From positions 930,001 to 994,000 of the forward strand of contig NZ_JAPELY010000002.1 of the NCBI RefSeq assembly GCF_026343295.1: a stretch of DNA of 64,000 nt. The letters run 5' to 3'. The stretch is from Streptomyces sp. NBC_00083. Its GTDB lineage: Bacteria > Actinomycetota > Actinomycetes > Streptomycetales > Streptomycetaceae. The position numbers and the translations under genes were made by a program. Every line of letters begins with the position of its first letter. Position 1 is the first letter of the stretch. Under the pieces are notes generated by a model that searched no databases, was not told where the DNA came from, and worked only from the letters and a program-made list of their open reading frames with translations. Shown piece by piece: positions 52,393 to 60,179 of this stretch.

Positions 52393-53427
52393 TCAGTGAC
52401 GGGCGCGCTTGGCGAGCCCGAGGGCGTACTCCGGCCACCAGGTGCCGGCGGACGGGCCCCCGCGACAGGGCCCGTCCGAGTCGCCCGGCCGTTTGATCCA
52501 CAGGAACGCGTCGACGAGCGGGTCGCCGGTGCTGACCGAGGGCGGGGTGCCCAGCGAACGCCCCGGCGGGTTGCACCAGGCCTGGTCGCGTCCGTCGAGC
52601 AGCGGGCCCTCGCCGTTGCGGCTGGTGTCCATGACGAAGTGCTTGCCGCCGAGCCCCTGGGAGACCTTCACCCCGTACGCCCGTACGGCGCCGTCGGTCT
52701 GGAAGTTGGAGACGTTCAGGGCGAAGCCGTCGGCCCTGTCGATGCCGGCCCGCCGCAACGGCTCGACCAGGCTGGTGGGGTCGGGGATCCAGGAGGGGTT
52801 GCCCGCGTCGAGATAGACCTTGGTGCGGGGCAGCTGCTTGAACGTCTCGATCGCCTCGCCGAGGAGCTGGTAGCGCTCGGCGTGGTGGTCGGGCGTGGTG
52901 CACCCGTCGACCATGTGGGCGATCGCGTCGGGCTCCAGGACGATCACCGCCGGTGCCTCGCCGACCGCCTCGGCGAACATCCGGGTCCAGGCGCGGTAGC
53001 CCTCGATCCCGTCGGCGCCGCCCGCGGAGTACTTGCCGCAGTCGCGGTGCGGAATGTCGTACGCCACGAACAGCGCGGTCCGCTGCTGCTTCGCGGCCCC
53101 GGCGACGGCCTTGCGGATGCCGGGGCGCGGATCGCTGCCGGACGGCCAGGCGGCGACCGGCCGGTCGGCGATCCGCCGCAGCGCCGCGGCGTCGGCGGTA
53201 CGCCCCTGCCCCTGCCAGAGCCGGACCTGCCGTGCGGCGTCGCTCTCCGGGTCCACCCAGAACGGTGAGCCGGAGGCGGGCGCGGGGGCGGCCTCGGCCC
53301 GCGAGCCGGTCCGCACGCCGGGCCCGGCACCGGGCTCCGCACCCGTGCCGTCGCCGGACGAGCAGCCGGCGACGCCGGTGAGCAGCACGGCCGACAGGGC
53401 GGCGCACAGGATTCGGTACCGGGACAT
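52393..53427 (-). CDS. GH6 family secreted lipoprotein (endoglucanase, CslZ-like)
   Basis: 344 residues. A lipoprotein signal ends LLTGVAGCSS (Cys about 22). The GH6 fold is recognised by YDIPHRDCGKYSAGG, VLEPDAIAHM (catalytic Asp region), DAGNPSW, NVSNFQT and MDTSRNGEG. It would cut beta-1,4-glucan, consistent with the tip polymer made by CslA. It is convergent with glxA, with 24 bases between stops. ATG 53427 with GGGGGG upstream is chosen; an in-frame GTG at 53457 is weaker. Confidence 0.88.
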   Translation of the reverse strand: MSRYRILCAALSAVLLTGVAGCSSGDGTGAEPGAGPGVRTGSRAEAAPAPASGSPFWVDPESDAARQVRLWQGQGRTADAAALRRIADRPVAAWPSGSDPRPGIRKAVAGAAKQQRTALFVAYDIPHRDCGKYSAGGADGIEGYRAWTRMFAEAVGEAPAVIVLEPDAIAHMVDGCTTPDHHAERYQLLGEAIETFKQLPRTKVYLDAGNPSWIPDPTSLVEPLRRAGIDRADGFALNVSNFQTDGAVRAYGVKVSQGLGGKHFVMDTSRNGEGPLLDGRDQAWCNPPGRSLGTPPSVSTGDPLVDAFLWIKRPGDSDGPCRGGPSAGTWWPEYALGLAKRARH

Positions 53428-53608
53428 CCGGCCCCCCTGGGGGTCGCGAGGGTGCACACGGGACGGCGTGCACAGGGCCGGACAATCGTGACATGACGGT
53501 CAGTCAGGGCGGCGCAGCGCCGCGCGTCCGCGCCGCGTGGGGCGAGGTGCCGGTACCGAACTCCGAGACGGGGCTGACCGGCATGTGACCAGTGGGTAAG
53601 GTCGACGC

Positions 53609-54115
53609 GTGCCCAAGCCGCTCAGCCTTCCCTTCGATCCCATCGCCCGAGCCGACGAACTCTGGCAGCAGCGCTGGGGGCCCGTGCCCTCGATGGGGGC
53701 CATCACCTCGATCATGCGGGCACACCAGATCCTGCTCGCCGAGGTCGACGCGGTGGTGAAGCCGTACGGGCTGACGTTCGCGCGGTACGAAGCGCTGGTG
53801 CTGCTGACCTTCTCCAAGGCGGGGGAGTTGCCGATGTCGAAGATCGGCGAACGTCTGATGGTCCACCCGACCTCGGTCACCAACACGGTGGACCGCCTGG
53901 TGAAGTCGGGCCTCGTCGACAAGCGCCCCAACCCGAACGACGGGCGGGGCACGCTGGCGTCCATCACGGACAAGGGGCGCGAGGTGGTGGAGTCCGCGAC
54001 GCGGGACCTGATGTCGATGGAGTTCGGGCTCGGCGCGTATGACGCCGAAGAATGCGCGGAGATCTTCGCGATGCTCCGCCCCTTGCGAGTCGCAGCCAAC
54101 GACTTCGAAGACTGA
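53609..54115 (+). CDS. MarR family transcriptional regulator near icmA
   Basis: 168 residues. The winged helix-turn-helix is present (PMSKIGERLMVHPTSVTNTVDRLVKSGLV, about residues 75-104) with wing RPNPNDGRGT. GTG 53609 preceded at 6 bases by TAAGGT and no ribosome site suggests a leaderless message. It reads towards the DUF3817 and icmA genes and could control them. Its own target is not shown. Confidence 0.85.
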   Translation: MPKPLSLPFDPIARADELWQQRWGPVPSMGAITSIMRAHQILLAEVDAVVKPYGLTFARYEALVLLTFSKAGELPMSKIGERLMVHPTSVTNTVDRLVKSGLVDKRPNPNDGRGTLASITDKGREVVESATRDLMSMEFGLGAYDAEECAEIFAMLRPLRVAANDFED

Positions 54116-54155
54116 CCCGGGGGGATGTGCGTGCCGCCCGGCACCGATCCCGCCA

Positions 54156-54560
54156 GGGGCGCGGGGAACTGCGCGGGACGCGGGCACGGTCCGCAGAGCC
54201 AGGCGGGGTTGCCGGGGCTCCGCCCCAGACCCCGTTTCGGGCCTGAACGGCCCTCGTCCTCAATCGCCGGACAGGCTGGGGTGGCCGATGCTGGGCATGC
54301 CGCCCAGGCCGGCCCACCCAGGGGCGCGGGGAACTGCGCGGGACGCGGGCACGGTCCGCAGGCGAAGGCGGGGTTGCTGGGGCCGGACAGGCTGGGGTGG
54401 CCAGGACGGGCCGGAGTCGGGCAGCCGGACGGGCTGGGGTGGCCCGATGCTGGGCATGCCGCCAAGGTCAGCCCACCTGGGGGCGCGGGGAACTGCGCGG
54501 GAGGCGGGCACGGTCCGCAGGCGAGGGCGGGGTTGCTGGGGCCGGACGGGCTGGGGTGGC
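54156..54560. repeat. Degenerate array of the hairpin-bearing intergenic repeat
   Basis: The 551-base gap 54116-54666 has no gene. Block B (GGGGCGCGGGGAACTGCGCG) is at 54156, 54321 and 54480, about 160 bp apart. Block A is intact only at 54252-54278. Block C (hairpin GGGGCTCCGCCCC) is complete only at 54213. Later units lose block C at the sequence GTTGCTGGGGCCGGAC, where block A is joined directly, as if deleted between short repeats. Confidence 0.8.
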
Positions 54561-54666
54561 CCGCATGGGGCGGAATCGGGCGGCCGGGCTGAGCGCATGG
54601 GCCGGGGCTCGCCGGAGGTGTGACCCCGGGGAAGATCGCCCCGCATGTCCGGATACGCTCGACCGC

Positions 54667-55005
54667 ATGAAAAAGAGCGTACTGACCCGCTACCGGGTAA
54701 TGGCGTACGTCACAGGCGTGCTGCTGGTCCTGCTGACCCTCGGCGTGATCGCCAAGTACATCCTCGACATGAACGGCGCCGCCGACTTCACGAAGGTCAT
54801 CGGCATCGCCCACGGCTGGCTGTACGTGATCTACCTCGTCTTCGCCTTCGACCTCGGCTCCAAGGCGAAATGGCCGGTCGGCAAGCAGCTGTGGGTGCTG
54901 ATCGCCGGCACCATCCCCACCGCCGCCTTCTTCGTCGAGCGCAAGGTCTCCAAGGAGCTGGAGTCCAAAGTCGCGGACGGCGTCCCGGCCGGCGCCCGCG
55001 CCTGA
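54667..55005 (+). CDS. DUF3817 family membrane protein (second copy)
   Basis: 112 residues with three membrane helices (TGVLLVLLTLGVIAKYI, HGWLYVIYLVFAFDLG and LWVLIAGTIPTAAFF) and the family ending ERKVSKELES. TACGCT at 54654-54659 lies 7 bases before the ATG, which suggests a leaderless message. It sits between the MarR gene and icmA, and a paralogue is at 47766. Function unknown. Confidence 0.8.
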   Translation: MKKSVLTRYRVMAYVTGVLLVLLTLGVIAKYILDMNGAADFTKVIGIAHGWLYVIYLVFAFDLGSKAKWPVGKQLWVLIAGTIPTAAFFVERKVSKELESKVADGVPAGARA

Positions 55006-55072
55006 CCGTAAAGCCCCAGGTCACAGCCCGGCCCACCGCCGCGCGGCCAACGCGTGGCGGTCGGCCATCGAC

Positions 55073-55096
55073 ATTTACTAGGACGTCCAAGTAAAT
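55073..55096. promoter_or_regulatory. 24-bp near-perfect palindrome just before icmA
   Basis: Arms ATTTACT and AGTAAAT flank a perfect central GGACGTCC; the only break in symmetry is an A/A pair beside the core. It ends 7 bases before the icmA ATG, so a bound protein would block the promoter or start site. No other copy is seen in the window. Confidence 0.75.
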
Positions 55097-55103
55097 TTGA
55101 GCC

Positions 55104-56804
55104 ATGGACGCTGACGCGATCGAGGAAGGCCGCCGCCGCTGGCAGGCCCGTTACGACAAGGCCCGCAAGCGCGACGCGGACTTCACCACACTCTCCGGGG
55201 ACCCCGTCGACCCCGCGTACGGGCCCCGGCCCGGCGACACCTACGACGGGTTCGACAGGATCGGCTGGCCCGGCGAGTACCCCTTCACCCGAGGCCTGTA
55301 CCCGACGGGCTACCGGGGCCGCACGTGGACGATCCGGCAGTTCGCCGGGTTCGGCAACGCCGAGCAGACCAACGAGCGCTACAAGATGATCCTGGCCGCG
55401 GGCGGCGGCGGCCTGAGCGTCGCCTTCGACATGCCCACCCTCATGGGCCGCGACTCCGACGACCCCCGCTCGCTCGGCGAGGTCGGCCACTGCGGCGTCG
55501 CCATCGACTCGGCCGCCGACATGGAGGTCCTGTTCCAGGACATCCCGCTCGGCGACGTCACCACGTCCATGACCATCAGCGGACCCGCCGTCCCGGTCTT
55601 CTGCATGTACCTCGTCGCCGCGGAGCGGCAGGGCGTCGACCCGGGCGTCCTCAACGGCACGCTCCAGACCGACATCTTCAAGGAGTACATCGCGCAGAAG
55701 GAGTGGCTCTTCCAGCCCGAGCCGCACCTGCGCCTCATCGGCGACCTGATGGAGCACTGCGCGCAGGGCATCCCCGCGTACAAGCCGCTCTCCGTCTCCG
55801 GCTACCACATCCGCGAGGCAGGGGCGACGGCCGCGCAGGAGCTGGCGTACACCCTCGCCGACGGCTTCGGCTACGTGGAGCTCGGCCTCAGCCGCGGCCT
55901 GGACGTCGACGTCTTCGCCCCCGGCCTCTCCTTCTTCTTCGACGCGCACGTCGACTTCTTCGAGGAGATCGCCAAGTTCCGCGCGGCGCGCCGCATCTGG
56001 GCCCGCTGGATGAAGGAGGTGTACGGCGCCCAGTCGGACAAGGCGCAGTGGCTGCGCTTCCACACCCAGACCGCCGGGGTGTCCCTGACCGCACAGCAGC
56101 CGTACAACAACGTCGTGCGCACCGCCGTCGAGGCGCTCGCCGCGGTGCTCGGCGGCACCAACTCGCTGCACACCAACGCGCTCGACGAGACCCTCGCGCT
56201 CCCCTCCGAACAGGCCGCGGAGATCGCGCTGCGCACCCAGCAGGTCCTGATGGAGGAGACCGGCGTCGCCAACGTCGCCGACCCGCTGGGCGGTTCCTGG
56301 TACATCGAGCAGCTCACCGACCGCATCGAGGCGGACGCGGAGAAGATCTTCGACCAGATCAAGGAGCGCGGCACCCGGGCCCACCCCGACGGGCAGCACC
56401 CCATCGGCCCGATCACCTCCGGCATCCTGCGCGGCATCGAGGACGGCTGGTTCACCGGCGAGATCGCGGAGTCCGCCTTCCGCTACCAGCAGTCCCTGGA
56501 GAAGGGCGACAAGCGCGTGGTGGGCGTCAACTGCCACCACGGGTCGGTCACCGGTGACCTGGAGATCCTGCGGGTCAGCCACGAGGTGGAGCGCGAGCAG
56601 GTGCGCGAACTCGCCGACCGCAAGTCGCGCCGGGACGACGCCGCGGTGTCGTCGGCGCTGGAGGCCATGCTGGCCGCGGCGCGCGACGGCTCGAACATGA
56701 TCGCCCCCATGCTGGACGCGGTACGCGCCGAGGCGACCCTGGGCGAGATCTGCGGGGTGCTGCGCGAGGAGTGGGGCACGTACACCGAGCCCCCCGGCTT
56801 CTGA
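55104..56804 (+). CDS. icmA: Isobutyryl-CoA mutase large subunit IcmA
   Basis: 566 residues, the length known for IcmA. It carries TIRQFAGFGNAEQTN with Phe80 and AQKEWL with Gln198, the residues that distinguish isobutyryl- from methylmalonyl-CoA mutase (Tyr and Arg there). It has no C-terminal B12 domain: the small subunit IcmB must be elsewhere. It isomerises isobutyryl-CoA and n-butyryl-CoA, supplying precursors for polyketides and valine breakdown. ATG 55104 follows a 24-bp palindrome by 7 bases. Confidence 0.95.
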   Translation: MDADAIEEGRRRWQARYDKARKRDADFTTLSGDPVDPAYGPRPGDTYDGFDRIGWPGEYPFTRGLYPTGYRGRTWTIRQFAGFGNAEQTNERYKMILAAGGGGLSVAFDMPTLMGRDSDDPRSLGEVGHCGVAIDSAADMEVLFQDIPLGDVTTSMTISGPAVPVFCMYLVAAERQGVDPGVLNGTLQTDIFKEYIAQKEWLFQPEPHLRLIGDLMEHCAQGIPAYKPLSVSGYHIREAGATAAQELAYTLADGFGYVELGLSRGLDVDVFAPGLSFFFDAHVDFFEEIAKFRAARRIWARWMKEVYGAQSDKAQWLRFHTQTAGVSLTAQQPYNNVVRTAVEALAAVLGGTNSLHTNALDETLALPSEQAAEIALRTQQVLMEETGVANVADPLGGSWYIEQLTDRIEADAEKIFDQIKERGTRAHPDGQHPIGPITSGILRGIEDGWFTGEIAESAFRYQQSLEKGDKRVVGVNCHHGSVTGDLEILRVSHEVEREQVRELADRKSRRDDAAVSSALEAMLAAARDGSNMIAPMLDAVRAEATLGEICGVLREEWGTYTEPPGF

Positions 56805-56895
56805 GCGCCCCCGTCCCTCCGGCGGGCCGCCCGCACACGCGGCGGCGGGCGCCCCGCCGGAGCCGCCACCCGCGCCCCCGCACGGCACACACAGC

Positions 56896-58278
56896 TCAGC
56901 GAGGCGGCAGGGTCAGGCGGAACTGGGCTCCGCCGCCCGGCGCCCGCTGGGCCGTCAGCTCCGCCCCGTGAGCGCGGGCGATCTGCCGGGCCATCGCGAG
57001 CCCCAGCCCCGACCCCGGCAGGGCCCGCGCCTGCTCGGCCCGGTAGAACCGGTCGAAGACATGGGGGAGATCGGCCTCGGCGATCCCGGGCCCGTGATCC
57101 CGTACCGTCAACTCCCCGGAGGAGAGCACCACTTCCACCGGTACCCCCGAAGGGCTGAACTTCGCCGCGTTGTCCAGCAGGTTGGAGATCAGCCGGGCAA
57201 GCCGGGCAGGGACCCCCGGCACCGTCACCGACGCGTCCGCCAACTCCAGCTGGAACGGCGTCGCGGGCCAGTGCGCCCGAGCCGTGTCCACGGTGTGCGC
57301 GAGCAGCGGAGCAAACCGGACCTCCTCCAGGAGCGGCGTGGGCTCCTCGTCACGAGCGAGGTCGATGAGGTCGTTGACCAGCACGGACACCTCCCGGATC
57401 TGGCGCCCGAGCGCCGCGGAGGCCCGCTCCCGCTGAGCGGCGGTCAACCGCTCGCCCCGCGCCAGCAGCTCCGCGTTGGTGCGCAACGCGGTCAGCGGCG
57501 TCCGCAGCTCGTGGGACGCGTCCGCGACGAGCCGCCGCTGCGCCGTCACCGACTGTTCCAGCTCGCCCAGCATCGTGTTGAAGGACGTCGCGAGCCGTGT
57601 CACCTCGTCCTCCTTGTCGGGCGGACCCGGCGGCAGCTCGATGCGGTGGCTCGGGTCGCGGGTCGCCGCGATGTGCTCGGCCGTCGCGGTGAGCCGGGCC
57701 ACGGGCGCCAGACCCGTACGCGACACCCAGTACCCGAGCGCCCCGGCGAGCAGCACCCCCGCCGCCCCGACGCCGCTCAGCAGCCACGCCGCCTGGCCCA
57801 CGCCCTTGCGCACGCCGTCCGAACGCAGCGCCACCTGAAGGGACTTGTTCCCGCCGAAGGCCTGGGTGAGCATCCGCGCGGGCCGCCCGTCGGGCAGCGT
57901 GATGTTGGTGTAGTACGCGTTGCGCGCCCCCGTGGCGACCTCCCGCACGGGCCGGCCGACCGGCAGCAGATACGGCTCGGCCGGATCCTTCGCCGGGTCG
58001 GCGGGGACGACCTGCGCGCAGGCCGGCGCCGACAGATAGCGGCACTCGCCTGCCAGCACGCCGGGCGCCGCACCCCGGTTCTGCTGGGTGGACAGGGTCG
58101 CGGACTGCGTCAGGTTCAGGTCGAGCTGGTGGAACAGCTCGTAGCGGATCACGAAGAACGCGCCCGTGCACACCCCGACCGCCACCAGCGCCACCGCGGC
58201 GGACGCGGCCACCGCGAGCCGGGTGCGCAGCGGGCGGTGCCGGCGCCAGCGGGCCCCCAGACGCCGCCGGGAGCTCAT
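56896..58278 (-). CDS. Sensor histidine kinase of the MurG-like module
   Basis: 460 residues: cytoplasmic basic N-terminus, membrane segment (about 25-45), an extracellular domain of about 120 residues containing two Cys (GECRYLSAPACAQ), a second membrane segment (164-185), HAMP, HisKA box VADASHELRTPLTAL (His256) and HATPase (ISNLLDNAAKFS, DHGPGI, GSGLGLAMA). The paired Cys suggest a disulfide-stabilised sensor. It overlaps the regulator by 4 bases. Stimulus unknown. Confidence 0.9.
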   Translation of the reverse strand: MSSRRRLGARWRRHRPLRTRLAVAASAAVALVAVGVCTGAFFVIRYELFHQLDLNLTQSATLSTQQNRGAAPGVLAGECRYLSAPACAQVVPADPAKDPAEPYLLPVGRPVREVATGARNAYYTNITLPDGRPARMLTQAFGGNKSLQVALRSDGVRKGVGQAAWLLSGVGAAGVLLAGALGYWVSRTGLAPVARLTATAEHIAATRDPSHRIELPPGPPDKEDEVTRLATSFNTMLGELEQSVTAQRRLVADASHELRTPLTALRTNAELLARGERLTAAQRERASAALGRQIREVSVLVNDLIDLARDEEPTPLLEEVRFAPLLAHTVDTARAHWPATPFQLELADASVTVPGVPARLARLISNLLDNAAKFSPSGVPVEVVLSSGELTVRDHGPGIAEADLPHVFDRFYRAEQARALPGSGLGLAMARQIARAHGAELTAQRAPGGGAQFRLTLPPR

Positions 58279-58970
58279 GAGGCGTCCAGCCGGTAGCCGA
58301 CCCCGTGCACCGTGTGGACCAGCCGCGACTCTCCCGCCGCCTCCAGCTTGCGCCGCAGGTAACCCACGTACACGGCGAGGGAGTTGGAGTCGGGGCCGAA
58401 GTCGCGGCCCCACACCAGCTCGTGGATCAGCTCCCTCGGCAGCACCTGCCCCGGGTTGCGCAGGAGCAGTTCGAGCAGCGCGAACTCGGTGCGCGTGAAG
58501 TCGATCGGCCGCTCGCCGCGCCGTGCGGTGTGCGCGACCGGGTCGAGCACGAGGTCCGCGTACCGCAGCTCCCGCGGCTCGGCGGGATCGGGCGCCGCCC
58601 GGCGCAGCAACGCCCTGACGCGGGCGATGAGTTCGTCCAGGGCGAAGGGCTTGACCAGGTAGTCGTCCGCGCCCGCCTCCAGGCCGTCCACCCGCTCGCT
58701 CACCGAATCGAGCGCGGTGAGCACGAGGACCGGGGTGCGGTCGCCCATCGCGCGCAGCTGCCGGCAGACCCCGAGGCCGTCGAGGACCGGCATCATCACG
58801 TCCAGGACGATCGCGTCCGGCCGCCAGGCGGCCACCTCGGAGAGCGCCGCGAGCCCGTCCGGGGCGCCCTTCACCTCGTACCCCTCCACCGCGAGGCCGT
58901 CCTCGACGGCCGCCCGTACCTCCGGCTCGTCGTCGACGACGAGGATTCTGACCGCGCGCGTGGTGCTCAT
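58275..58970 (-). CDS. OmpR-type response regulator of the MurG-like module
   Basis: 231 residues. Receiver with VVDDEPEVR, phospho-acceptor Asp57 (AIVLDVMMPV) and YLVKPFAL; winged-helix domain ending VHTVHGVGYRLDAS. ATG 58970 is used; a TTG at 58976 is in frame. It is divergent from the MurG-like gene by 63 bases that contain an 11-bp-spaced CTCTTA direct repeat, a likely binding site for this class. Confidence 0.9.
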   Translation of the reverse strand: MSTTRAVRILVVDDEPEVRAAVEDGLAVEGYEVKGAPDGLAALSEVAAWRPDAIVLDVMMPVLDGLGVCRQLRAMGDRTPVLVLTALDSVSERVDGLEAGADDYLVKPFALDELIARVRALLRRAAPDPAEPRELRYADLVLDPVAHTARRGERPIDFTRTEFALLELLLRNPGQVLPRELIHELVWGRDFGPDSNSLAVYVGYLRRKLEAAGESRLVHTVHGVGYRLDAS

Positions 58971-58992
58971 GGGCAAAGCCTGCCAAACGCGG

Positions 58993-59009
58993 CTCTTAGA
59001 ACCCTCTTA
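58993..59009. promoter_or_regulatory. 11-bp-spaced CTCTTA direct repeat in the divergent gap
   Basis: CTCTTA at 58993-58998 and 59004-59009, exactly one turn apart. It fits a binding site of the OmpR-type regulator encoded next to it, placed to control both its own gene and the MurG-like operon. Confidence 0.6.
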
Positions 59010-59033
59010 AGCCGCCCCGTGAACCTCGGTGCC

Positions 59034-60179
59034 ATGCGCACACCATTGTCAGTAGTGATCGGGGCGGGCGGCACCGGCGGGCACATCTACCCCGGGCTCG
59101 CGCTCGCCGAGGCACTGCGGCGGGCCGTTCCCGACGCGGTGATCTCCTTCGTCGGCACGACCCGGGGCCTGGAGGGCGAGCTCATACCCCGCGCCGGGTA
59201 CCGGCTGCACACCGTCGACATGATCCCCTTCGACCCCTCGCTCGGCGCCAAGCGGTACCTGCTGCCGGCCGCGCTCCTGAAGTCGGGCGCGCAGTGCCGG
59301 TCCCTCCTCAAGGCGCAGGGCGCCCACGTCGCCGTCGGCATGGGCGGCTATCCGAGCGCGCCCGTCATCGTCGGCGCCAGGATGGCCGGGCTGCCCAGCC
59401 TCATCCACGAGTCCAACGCGGTGCCGGGCCGGGCCAACCAGTTCGCGGCCCGGCTCACCTCCCACATCGCGGTCGCCTTCGACCGCAGCCGCGCCCACCT
59501 CTCCGGCGGCCAGAACGCCGTCACCACCGGCATGCCCATCGCCGCCTCGCTCGCCACGCTCGACCGGACGGCGCTGCGCACCGAGGCCCGCCGGGCCCTC
59601 GGCGTGCCGCCCGGGGCGCGCCTCGTCCTCGTCAACGGCGGCAGCCTGGGCGCCGCCCGGCTCACCGCGGCCGCCGTCGGCCTCGCCCACCGGTGGCGCG
59701 ACCGGGCCGACGTCCACCTCCTCATCAAGACCGGCCCGGCCCAACTGGCCGACACCGGACGGCAGTTGTCGGGTCTGGCCGGAGCGCGGGCGGTGCCCTA
59801 CCTCGACCGGATGGACCTCGCGTACGCCGCCGCCGACCTCGTCGTGTGCCGTGCGGGCTCCGCGACCGTCGCCGAACTCGCCGCGACCGGCGTGCCCGCC
59901 GTCCTCGTGCCCTACCCGCACGCGCCGGGCGACCACCAGACCCACAACGCGCGGGTCCTCTCCGACGCGGGCGCGGGCCTGCTCGTGCCGGACGCCGAGA
60001 CCACCGCGTTCCGCCTCGCCGGGCTCATCGAGCCCCTCCTCGCGGACCCGGCCCGGCTCGCCGCGATGAGCGGCGCCGCCGACCCCGGCAACCACGCCCG
60101 CGCCGCCGACCTGCTGGCCGCCCGGGTCCTCGACCTCGCCTCGCACCCCACCTCGTCCCTCAAGGAGTACGCAGCATGA
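59034..60179 (+). CDS. MurG-family UDP-GlcNAc glycosyltransferase paralogue
   Basis: 381 residues of the GT28 (MurG) family with intact landmarks: GAGGTGGHIYPGLALAEAL, GMGGYPSAP, HESNAVPGRANQ (MurG has HEQN), CRAGSATVAELAA and PHAPGDHQTHNA. Ordinary murG lies in the dcw cluster, so this is a second, probably specialised enzyme that adds a sugar to a lipid-linked substrate. ATG 59034; no strong ribosome site. Its last codons overlap the SDR start by 4 bases. Confidence 0.85.
   Translation: MRTPLSVVIGAGGTGGHIYPGLALAEALRRAVPDAVISFVGTTRGLEGELIPRAGYRLHTVDMIPFDPSLGAKRYLLPAALLKSGAQCRSLLKAQGAHVAVGMGGYPSAPVIVGARMAGLPSLIHESNAVPGRANQFAARLTSHIAVAFDRSRAHLSGGQNAVTTGMPIAASLATLDRTALRTEARRALGVPPGARLVLVNGGSLGAARLTAAAVGLAHRWRDRADVHLLIKTGPAQLADTGRQLSGLAGARAVPYLDRMDLAYAAADLVVCRAGSATVAELAATGVPAVLVPYPHAPGDHQTHNARVLSDAGAGLLVPDAETTAFRLAGLIEPLLADPARLAAMSGAADPGNHARAADLLAARVLDLASHPTSSLKEYAA

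Noticed and set aside
54116..54666. Open frames across the second repeat array
   Set aside because: Same Pro/Gly/Arg-rich repeat translations; the DUF3817 start at 54667 is better supported.
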